This document shows positions 38,174 to 46,175 of a stretch of DNA of 64,000 bases, one piece after another. The DNA is taken from NCBI GenBank assembly GCA_046329055.1, contig JAXLVK010000020.1, positions 1 to 64,000 of the forward strand. Direction: 5' to 3'. The notes below the pieces were generated by a model, which did not search any database, had not been told where the DNA came from, and worked only from the letters and a program-made list of their open reading frames with translations. Origin of the DNA: JADKCL01 sp046329055. Lineage in GTDB: Bacteria; Bacteroidota; Bacteroidia; J057; JADKCL01. The position numbers were made by a program, and so were the translations under genes. Each line of letters opens with the position of its first letter. Within the stretch, counting starts at the first letter, position 1.

Positions 38174-38581
38174 ATGGCGACTTTTTCTGTCAATGCACAT
38201 CGATTGGAGTTTGCTGACCGGTACACCCGACTGGTCGTGAAGGCGGACGATCTGGCAGTCTCCTCCTACCGTCTGGACGATGAAGACAATTCCGTCTCCA
38301 TCCAGATCATCGGCTCCAATTACCAAGTGATGGAGGCCCAACCGATCGAGGATCAGGACAGTCCTGACCGTTTCTACATCAGCGATGGTGGTTTTGCGCG
38401 GTTTTCCGAAGGCAGCTTGGATGCCATGGGCATGATGGACCATCAAGCGGCGAGCGGCGAACTCACAGTGCAGTACGACTTGCATTGCGGCCCGGTGAGG
38501 TTGGCGGCACAGCGCCGAAATCCCCATTCCCTCTTGATCAAGCCGTTTGACCGCCAATGCCTGCAAGTAGAAAACAACTGA
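38174..38581 (+). CDS. Unknown protein, 135 residues
   Basis: No signal peptide or membrane segment. The sequence alternates short strands (ATFSVNAHRLEF; TRLVVKADDLAVSSYRL; SVSIQIIGSNYQVMEAQPIE) and is probably a small beta-rich fold. I do not recognise a family. The start follows a purine-rich AAAAAATAGGCAAGA. It is flanked by a divergent helical-repeat gene and a same-direction unknown gene. Codon use is like the neighbours. Confidence 0.6.
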   Translation: MATFSVNAHRLEFADRYTRLVVKADDLAVSSYRLDDEDNSVSIQIIGSNYQVMEAQPIEDQDSPDRFYISDGGFARFSEGSLDAMGMMDHQAASGELTVQYDLHCGPVRLAAQRRNPHSLLIKPFDRQCLQVENN

Positions 38582-38673
38582 GCATGAGTACATCTCCCTG
38601 TTTATACTGATTAGTTCGATTGATGAATCAAAGGATCCCCCTCTATGAAACTACCCATCCCTTTTCCGCAGCC

Positions 38674-38698
38674 CCCACCCCCTGTCAATGGGGGTGGG
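38674..38698. repeat. G/C-rich hairpin
   Basis: CCCACCCCC (38674-38682), loop TGTCAAT, GGGGGTGGG (38690-38698): a perfect nine-base stem. It lies in the leader of the gene starting at 38783 and argues against the upstream in-frame ATG at 38645. Confidence 0.65.
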
Positions 38699-38782
38699 AG
38701 GCTATCGTTCGTGCAGACGTCGCGGCGGTTCAACACGGAGGCGGGCAGACGGCGATCCATTGCCCAACATGCTATCAAAGCG

Positions 38783-39649
38783 ATGCCCATTCATGACAAA
38801 GCACTCCATCAGGCCCTAGAGGCTGCTTGCCCTGACAACCTAGCCACGCATGCAGGTGCCACCGCCCTCGCCACCCTCAGGAATGACGTCATCGCGTTCC
38901 TGGAGCGGCAGTACCAGGTCGGGCCGGACTTGATCGTGCCTCCGGTGTGGAAGGATGAAAATGAATCCTCCACCCGGTTCGATGCAGGCAACCGCGTCCT
39001 AACCGTCTTCCGGAATGGATTCTGGTCGGACACGGGACAGATGATGAGTGGCTTGCTCGAAGCCTTGGAGGGAAAATTTGCCAGACCGGGCACCGAGATC
39101 AAGAAACAGCGATTTGAAATCCGCATCCGGAGGCTTTCGGGAACCCGCACCCTGACCCTGTTCATCCGCCCCTTTTTGGAGCCCTCGCCCGGCGCATACG
39201 ATCCGCAAAGCGGTGAAGTGGCGGGCAGTTTCCTCCAAGTGCACGACACCGTCACCGGCCAATCCCGCCCTTCCAATCCCCTCCTGCATTTTCGGCAAAT
39301 GAGCAGCCTAGGCGCCTACCGAGACACGCTGAAACTGCTCAAGGCCTGGCAATTCCACGAGGGGTACCCCCTGGAGTGCCTGGCGCTCGAACTGCTCGTG
39401 CTGTCCGCAGTGGCCGATCCTGCCGCCAATGCCGCAGCCACATTCACCCAACGCATGAAACACGTGTTGCACCACTCCATCCTGTTGTTGGAGGGCGATG
39501 CAGCACTCATGGATCCCAGCACAGATGAACCATGGCATGATTTCCTGAGCCCCGCCGCCAAGCAGCGACTCGCTGACCGGTGGAAGCTCATCCTGCAAGC
39601 CCTGCAAGGAACCGATCCGAAACAGGTCTTGGCGTTCTTCCCAAAATAA
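38783..39649 (+). CDS. Unknown protein, C-terminal half resembles a nucleotidyltransferase helical domain
   Basis: 288 residues from MPIHDKALHQALEAACPD at 38783. The frame opens at 38645, but the extra residues translate a hairpin repeat. The N-terminal part has a helix and several strands (RVLTVFRNGFWSD; FEIRIRRLSGTRTLTLFIRP). The C-terminal part (YRDTLKLLKAWQFHEGYPLE, LALELLVLSAV, then WKLILQAL) recalls the alpha-helical domain of OAS/CD-NTase-like proteins. However, the catalytic G-S and D-x-D motifs are not visible, so this may be a divergent or inactive relative, or simply another fold. A strong terminator follows. Confidence 0.55.
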   Translation: MPIHDKALHQALEAACPDNLATHAGATALATLRNDVIAFLERQYQVGPDLIVPPVWKDENESSTRFDAGNRVLTVFRNGFWSDTGQMMSGLLEALEGKFARPGTEIKKQRFEIRIRRLSGTRTLTLFIRPFLEPSPGAYDPQSGEVAGSFLQVHDTVTGQSRPSNPLLHFRQMSSLGAYRDTLKLLKAWQFHEGYPLECLALELLVLSAVADPAANAAATFTQRMKHVLHHSILLLEGDAALMDPSTDEPWHDFLSPAAKQRLADRWKLILQALQGTDPKQVLAFFPK

Positions 39650-39683
39650 GAGTACCCAATAGTTGCTCGTTCTTACCAATGTT

Positions 39684-39724
39684 TGGCCCTGCCTCTCACT
39701 ACCAAAGGCAGGGCCAGTTTTTTT
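39684..39724. terminator. Strong bidirectional terminator
   Basis: Perfect ten-base stem TGGCCCTGCC (39684-39693) with GGCAGGGCCA (39707-39716), then a run of seven T. It sits between two convergent genes and can serve both, although on the minus strand the trailing run is weaker. Confidence 0.85.
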
Positions 39725-40450
39725 CAGTCCGTCCAGCTCAGTGGGATTCGTTCGGCCCATTCCAGCGGGCTTGGCAAGTCCCTGTCGTTGAATTCCAGAT
39801 GGATCACCCTCCGTCGGCCGCCATGGGTGGAGCGCCTGCTCGCGTGCATGGTGAGGGGGCGCATGAGCATGACCCCGCCTGCGGGCACTGCGCACGTCAC
39901 CTCCCGTGAGGGATCCCAAGGCTCGGCCTCCTTCCGGATGATGCCCTGCGATTGCGAACCCTCGACCACCCGCAAGGCCCCATTTGTCTCCGTCGTATCG
40001 TCGAGGTGGATGCGCACGGTAAGCGTGGAGGTCAGCACCTCGATGGGCGGCACCACCCCGGTCACGCCCGCCTTGTGGGTCCACTGCAGTAGCCGGGCAG
40101 CTCATGCTTCGCATCCACCGAGATGCTGATGTCCTGGTGCCATGCCACAAACCAATTCGAATCCGCGGGCTTGTCGAAGTAGATGGATTTGGTGAGAAAG
40201 CCGTTTTGCAGATGGCAGGCCTCCAAAAGTTGTCGCAATGCCGGAGTGAAAATCAACGGCCTCAGGTCTGGGATCGCATGCAACAGCCGTCGAACCGCAA
40301 ACAATTCGGCACCCCGCCTGAATTGAGGGTCACTTCCTCCTGCTGCTGCAGTTTGCCAGCAATCGCCGCCATCTCCTCGGGCGAATACATGCCTGCCACC
40401 ACGGCGTGGCCACGATCTTCGAGTTGCTGGTAGGCGGCAATCAGGTCCAT
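39724..40450 (-). CDS. Phytanoyl-CoA dioxygenase (PhyH) family protein, frameshifted
   Basis: A non-haem Fe(II)/2-oxoglutarate oxygenase. From MDLIAAYQQLEDRGHAVVAG at 40450 the reading runs through three frames. The second piece (about 40,290-40,080) has FLTKSIYFDKPADSNWFVAW followed by HQD, the first two Fe ligands (HxD). The third (from about 40,065) has TLTVRIHLDDTTETNGALRV, EGSQSQGI and VMLMRPLTMHASRRS, with the third ligand His and the 2-oxoglutarate-binding Arg. Two indels, near 40,275 and 40,080, are enough to join them into about 240 residues. The substrate is unknown. It ends at the terminator shared with the upstream gene. Confidence 0.85.
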
Positions 40451-40540
40451 TTCCGAATCAAAGGAAAATTCTCCGAAGCTGGTTTCGTGGGGTTGAAGTT
40501 TCCAAGGATTCGGGCAAATGCCAGTACCCTCAAAAAAGTT

Positions 40541-41107
40541 ATGGAACAGGAATACCTCGACGGTGTCATCAAGCAGTTCAAATACTACAAATTGCTCGGT
40601 GAAAAATCCATGGATCAGGTGCCGGACGAGGCCCTCTTCTGGCAATACAATCCCGAGAGCAACAGCCTCTGCACGATCGTGAAGCACCTCGCCGGCAACA
40701 TGATCAGCCGATGGACGGACTTCCGCACCACAGACGGCGAGAAGGAGTGGCGGCAGCGGGACAATGAATTCGAGAACGATTTCACCACCCGGGAACAGGT
40801 CATGGAGCTGTGGAACGCAGCTTGGAACATCTTTTTCACCTCCGTGGAGAGCATCCGCCCCGATGAATTGGGCACGTTGCTCTACATCCGCAACCAGGGC
40901 CATACCTATCTGGAGGCCCTTAACCGGCAGCTCGCGCATTATCCCTACCACATCGGGCAGATGGTCTTCATCGCGAAGATGGTGACGGATGCGAATTGGA
41001 AGAGCCTGAGCATCCCCCGCGGCCAAAGCGACAGCTACAATGCGGACAAATTCGCACAGCCGAAGCAGCGGGCGCATTTCATTGATGGGGAATTGAAGAA
41101 GCCGTGA
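40541..41107 (+). CDS. DUF1572 (DinB-like four-helix) protein
   Basis: 188 residues from MEQEYLDGVIKQFKYYKLLG at 40541; an upstream extension overlaps the divergent PhyH gene and lacks similarity. The four-helix pattern of the DinB superfamily is clear, with the three metal-ligand histidine positions in ICTIVKHLAGNMISRWTDF, IRNQGHTYLEALNRQLAHYP and YHIGQM. The central block WNIFFTSVESIRPDELG and the end QRAHFIDGELKKP are typical of DUF1572. DinB-like proteins are metal-dependent thiol transferases in several cases; the substrate here is unknown. Confidence 0.85.
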   Translation: MEQEYLDGVIKQFKYYKLLGEKSMDQVPDEALFWQYNPESNSLCTIVKHLAGNMISRWTDFRTTDGEKEWRQRDNEFENDFTTREQVMELWNAAWNIFFTSVESIRPDELGTLLYIRNQGHTYLEALNRQLAHYPYHIGQMVFIAKMVTDANWKSLSIPRGQSDSYNADKFAQPKQRAHFIDGELKKP

Positions 41108-41261
41108 GGTGTTGTGGATTGGTTCCCGGGGATTCGCCTGCCTAGACAGCCATGCATGGCGTTTCTACAGGCGCGCCAATCGGCGCGATAGCCCCGCAAG
41201 GTACGTACCCTGACGCCAACATGATGCATTGCCCCCATCACGAATAATCGATTTCCCTTGG

Positions 41262-41269
41262 TAAATTTG
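41262..41269 (+). promoter_or_regulatory. -7 box TAAATTTG before the isoaspartyl peptidase gene
   Basis: Exact TAnnTTTG, five bases before ATG 41275. Expected transcription start coincides with the start codon. Confidence 0.5.
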
Positions 41270-41274
41270 TATCC

Positions 41275-42182
41275 ATGAAGCGATTTGCACTTGCCTTGCA
41301 TGGCGGCGCGGGGACGATCCTGCGCAGCGCGATGACCCCTGAGAAGGAGGCCGCCTATACATCCGCCTTGCAAGCGGCGTTGGATACCGGGTATGCGGTG
41401 CTCGAACGGGGCGGCAGCAGCCTGGAGGCGGTGGAGCGCACCGTGATCTCGCTGGAGGACTGCCCCTTGTTCAATGCGGGTCGCGGCTCCGTGTTCACGG
41501 CAGATGGCAAGCACGAAATGGACGCGTCGATCATGGATGGGCTCAGCCGCGAGGCGGGTGCAGTGAGCATGGTCACGGGGGTTCGGAACCCGATTTCACT
41601 CGCGCGGCTCGTGATGACGCAGAGCGGGCATGTGATGCTCGCTGGCGAGGTGCGATGGCCTACGCCCGCGCCATGGGGTGCCGATGGAGGACGAGGCCTA
41701 TTTCCACGACCAATTCCGCTGGGAGCAATGGCAATCGATGCGCGGGAGCGAGGGTTTTCAGCTGGACCATACCGTGAAAAAGGACGAGAAATTCGGCACG
41801 GTTGGGGCGGTGGCACTGGACATCCATGGAAATATCGCAGCAGCCACGAGCACAGGCGGCATGACCAACAAGAAATTTGGCAGGGTGGGCGACAGCCCGA
41901 TCATCGGAGCGGGGACGTATGCGCACAATGCCACCTGCGCGGTGAGCTGCACGGGAAGCGGGGAGTACTTCATCCGCGGGTGGTCGCCTACGATGTGAGC
42001 TGCCTGATGGAATACAAGGGGCTGTCGCTGCAGGCGGCTTGCGAAGAAGTGGTGATGAAGCGGCTGCTGGAGATCGGCGGGGATGGAGGCTTGGTCGCGC
42101 TGGATGCGGCGGGAACATCGCCATGGTGTTCAATACGGAGGGGATGTACCGGGCTTGCCGGGATTCGGGGGCGGAGAGGTAG
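41275..42182 (+). CDS. Isoaspartyl peptidase/L-asparaginase (Ntn-hydrolase), frameshifted
   Basis: Type 2 asparaginase-like Ntn hydrolase that cleaves isoaspartyl dipeptides and asparagine after self-processing. The alpha-subunit region ALHGGAGTI, PLFNAGRGSVFTADGKHEMD and SLARLVMTQSGHVMLAGE is intact. After a slip at about 41,655 the next frame carries the cleavage site GTVGAVALD, whose Thr becomes the N-terminal nucleophile, and TGSGEYFIRG. A second slip near 41,985 leads to AYDVSCLMEYKGLSLQAACE and the end at 42182. Repaired length is about 302 residues, as expected. Its nearness to cyanophycinase suggests it could hydrolyse beta-Asp-Arg dipeptides; that link is an inference. Confidence 0.87.
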
Positions 42183-44989
42183 GGTTTATGGGGGTGAGGT
42201 TGGAATCAAGCTATGTTGTACCTGAACAATTCGATCATAGCCCCAAGAAGATTTCCAAACTGTGGATTGAAGAGCTTTCGGCTTTTGTTTTGAAAAGCCG
42301 CGACAAGTGCTTTGAATCGTAGTACTTGTATTCCTTCGCTTTGATATAACAAACCGTACCCTTGACGCTGCTGGTTCGTCAGCGTCTTTATACAAGAGCG
42401 GTTTGCCTGCAGGCGCTTTGCTTGCTGGCGAAATAGATAGGCAATATCCACCACTCGGTGTTCATGAACTGCAATTGTGAAAACAACCCTGTATCTTGGA
42501 TCAGACAAAAAACTCGCCGATCCATGCACGTAGGTTTAGGGTGACTGACCTCAGGTCGGCACTGTTCGCTCCGCCATCCAATTTGAAAATTCTTCCACTC
42601 TGTCAGTTCGATGTGAACCACTACAAAATCAGGACTTGAAGTCGGAAACGCCAATTTAGATATGTCCCGTAGGTTGCCCCATCACTGTTGCTGCCCTTGT
42701 CTGTTTCGTCCCGCAATGGAAACATCGAGTACAAGCAAATCGTAGGATCATTGCAATAGCCAAACAGGGCTCGATCACCTTTGACTGATCGCTTTCTCTT
42801 GCCAGCCAAATGACATCAAGGAATTCTTGGGCATAGACCCCATCATGACTTCGCTCAGACGGCTCCTCAATGTGCGGCTTCAGAGACCAGGTACGGCCAT
42901 GCGCATTCTGTGCACCCGAAATGGGCCTATCGTCAATTATCGAAGGAAGAGCCCATCTCAGACGACCCTATGGGATCATCACCTTGAACTGCGACAACTT
43001 GGCCAGTTCCTCTTTGATGCACATGAGCTTGCCTTGGATTGAGCTTCGATGTTGATCGTATCAGAACATGCGATCTTGTGATGAACAATATCAGGACAAG
43101 AGGCACCTTCATTGGCGCTGATCGATGAATTCGATCAACTTGTCCTTGATCTTCAACTCTCTCCTCCGGCCAAAGTCGCTCGGGCATAGGCAAAGTAACC
43201 GAAGAGCTGGGGCGTTCGTTGAACTCGCGGATGGCAGGTTGGTTGGGTTCAGATCCCAATGCAAGTTAGCGGCAATCTCATTGTCAATGGATTCCGTGGC
43301 TATCGGTCTTCCTGCGAACTTCCTCAGATATGGAGTTTTCTGGTGCATAAGATTTTCGAAAGTGAGCTCTCCAAAGCAAGCTTGAAGAATAGGCGAATAT
43401 TTGACCTACTATACGGAGCTTCGCCATCCATCTTCACCCATCAACAACGACAAGAAATATTTTGCCCGAAGACTCCCAATAAGCTCTGCGGTTCAACTCT
43501 TTGGAAATGAGATCGAATCCGCTGGGAAATCGGGCACAGTTGTATGCAGTCGTTGGCTTCTACACAAGAGTTTCTGGGGACTCAAGCATAAAGATCAATA
43601 TTCTGATCTTGTGGCAAGAGCGTCGACATCCATTGCACGCAGTCCGCCTTTGGCTTGGTTACTCCGAATTTTTCCCCTTCGGACTAGGCTATCGATCAAG
43701 TACTTTGCCTTGAAGGCGGCCGCAAAAAGCAACTCGCTTCCAGAGATGTTGCTGACTTGAGGGCCGCTGCCATTCTGTCCGATGAACGTCACCGGCAGTT
43801 CGAGCTCGGCTCTCGATGGACTGGGGATCCGACTTTGAACTTGGAAATCAAGGCATGGATCAAAGAGAAGTTTGGATGATGCTTGGTCAGAGCATGGTGA
43901 AGATGCTTGGAAGGGATGACGAATGCGTGCAAACCCTGCGTTTGACCCATTTCGCTGGCTGACCCTGGAATCAGGCAGCCAGGTAAAAAGAAACCAACTC
44001 AAATCGCTGATTTTCCGTATTCCAGGTGAACGCCGTGCCCATGCTATTTCTCTATTGCGCCTTTTCAATTGGCATCTTAGTGCATTCTCCTATTTGGGCC
44101 AGCGAATGCGCTTTCTGTGAATCATCGCCCGGCCCAAGCATGTCTCTTACGACCAAACTGAACATTTCCTCCACAAACAACTATGCCCATGATGAACAGT
44201 GGATGCTTTCCTTGATAGCATTGGTCAGTTGGAACTTCTTCCTTTGCGCGTTCGACTTCGACCTGTGGTGTATGCAATGGAGCGGATCATCAGCCCAAAC
44301 AAGCGATGGATTCACCAAAATCAGCTGCGGCAATGGCGGCCATTCGTAATCCCCAAACTTCGCTGATGAAGAAGAGCAAAATCCGGATTCGACTGGAAGT
44401 TTTAGCCTTTTGTGATTGATCCGACGCATTTCATTGCGCATGGCAATCGATTTGAGGACGAAATGGGCGTGAATTTCGAAGAGCTTCCTTCTTGAACGGA
44501 AGCGACTTGGAGAGCATTCGTTCATCACAGGTATGGACTGTGATGGATACCTTCAGAGATTCGCAGGCTTCTACAGGCATTGTGAAGGTGCATCTAGTGT
44601 TTGGAGCACTACTTTGTGGGATTCCTCGGAATTGCGACCTGCCTTGACAGCCAAACTCGATCTATGCCGCCTTTAAGGCAACGTAGCATTGCTGATCGGT
44701 AAAACCTATAAGGGATCTGGGTGGAAAAAGGACCATCGAATTCTGGGATCCGGCTTAGGATATTGGAAGGCTCCGCCAGGATAAAGTACAATTGGGATGT
44801 GCGCAAGGTGTTCGTGGCTGATTGGGCGAGTCCAAACTCTTACCGACAGTTCATGACGTATGACATTGATGGCGAGCAGATCTCTTCGTATCTCAAATTC
44901 GCTGGCCGGGTTCTCGGAGTCCCTTCTTGGAAGGATCGGAAAAGCCCGTGCCCTTCGTTACCTCTGAATTGATGGAAGGATTCTAGACC
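42183..44989. other. 2.8 kb without an intact gene; unresolved damaged coding sequence
   Basis: No frame longer than about 160 codons and no recognised family. The base composition is less GC-rich than the flanks. Short plus-strand stretches look coding by codon pattern: RDVADLRAAAILSDERHRQF near 43,745, MVKMLGRDDECVQTLRLTHF near 43,890, PVVYAMERIISPNKRWIHQN near 44,260 and KVFVADWASPNSYRQFMTYD near 44,805. Each is cut short by a stop or shift. Consistent with one or two accessory genes on the plus strand seen through many indels, or with genuine decay. Confidence 0.4.
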
Positions 44990-45843
44990 TCAAATAAACG
45001 CCGCATCCAACGGCAGAATCTCGATCCGCCTTTGGTCCACGATGAACTGATCCGAGTTGCTGAGGATATGCACCACGAGGTTGCTCATGCTCATGGGGGT
45101 GCCTGATTCGAGGATTTTCTCGTTGTTGTGGGTGAGCTTGCTGGGGTCGAAGAGGACGACCATACCGCTGCCGATGACCTTGAAGTCGTTGCAGTTTTTG
45201 ATGATGACTCCGGTGTCTTCTGCCAAGCCGATGCCCACAGTTTGGGAAACTTGGCGACGGCCTCGGCCAAACGACCGAAACGGCCCCGCTGGATGAAATG
45301 GCTGTCGATGATGAGCTCGGGGATGAAGCCCATGCCGTCGCGCATGCGCACGGAACCCTTGAACAGGCTCTCGGTCACGCTGCCGCCTGCGATCATCTCG
45401 GTGCTCATGCACATAGCGCCCGCGCTCGTTCCGGCGATCACAAATTCCTCCTTGGCATAGCGCTCGTTCAAGATTTGGTGCATCCGGGTGCCGCCGATGC
45501 GGTCCACGATCAGGCTTTGGTCACCGCCACCAAACATCACGCAATCGGCTTGCTCGATCAGGCGCAGGAAATCCGCGCGGTCGCTGTCCTCACGGTTCTT
45601 GATGTGGATCACGTCCACGTTGCGGCATCCCAGCTTGCCAAAGGCACTCAGGTAATTCTCGCCAACCTCTTTGGGGATGCTGCTGGCAGTCGGGACCACC
45701 ACGATGCGGGCATTCACCCCACCACTTTCACGAACCACATGGGACAGGATGCCTTCCTTGAGGAACTCGAGCGTGTACATCTCGTTTTCGCCCATTCCCT
45801 TGTCTTCGTTTCCCCCGATGGGGATCAATGTGCCTTTGACCAT
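44990..45843 (-). CDS. cphB: Cyanophycinase (frameshifted)
   Basis: Peptidase family S51 exopeptidase that releases beta-Asp-Arg dipeptides from cyanophycin. About 200 residues are intact from MVKGTLIPIGGNEDKGMGEN, including RIVVVPTASSIPKEVGENY, FGGGDQSLIVDRIGGT and the nucleophile motif GTSAGA (Ser140). A one-base slip near 45,240 moves the remainder into another frame (VGIGLAEDTGVIIKN, VIGSGMVVLFDPSKL, ending near LPLDAAFI), which contains the conserved LAEDTG block. The repaired protein is about 284 residues, the normal length. It is divergent from cphA across a 332-base gap. Confidence 0.92.
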
Positions 45844-46175
45844 GCGCGTTCTACAAATTGCCTAGTGCAAACCGCGACCGTCCGGCAGAGCACCCAATGG
45901 CTGCACCACCTCGCTGTCGTGCCCCCGCCCCCATGACACCGCGCCCGGATCGAACCCCACGGCAAGGGCAAACCCCGCTGTGTTGCGCCAACGTCAAGGC
46001 AAGTTTAAGAAAAAAAGACGCTCGCAGGAATGCTTGCCGACGCCCCCACCATTTCGGGCCGAATGCAGTCTCCACCGAGCATCTTTTGGAAAAATTAGCG
46101 TTTTTATTCGCCAAGTCATATTTTCAGCCATTGGACCTAGGTCTGTACTGAAGGCACATTTATAAAAGCGTATCA
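45844..46175. other. Divergent promoter region between cphB and cphA
   Basis: 332 bases. The half near cphB is GC-rich and contains TTTGCACTAGGCAATTTG on the minus strand (two TTTG 14 bases apart). The half near cphA is AT-rich (TATTTTCAGCCATTGG, TTATAAAAG). It probably holds both promoters; no operator palindrome is obvious and I see no small gene. Confidence 0.45.

Noticed and set aside
43595..44068. Minus-strand frame with a P-loop-like VTFIGQNGSG, suggesting an AAA/RecF-type ATPase
   Set aside because: The lysine and Ser/Thr required after the glycines are absent, no Walker B or signature motif follows, and codon pattern favours the plus strand at the same place.
44540..44680. Plus-strand RHCEGASSVWS resembling the HC...GxSSIWS core of PcfJ-like proteins
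   Set aside because: Only a dozen residues match, the expected following strands are not seen, and another plus frame through the same bases looks more like coding sequence.
45844..46175. GC-rich gap checked for a tRNA or small RNA gene
   Set aside because: GGATCGAACCCC recalls a T-arm on the minus strand, but no acceptor stem, anticodon arm or D-arm can be placed.
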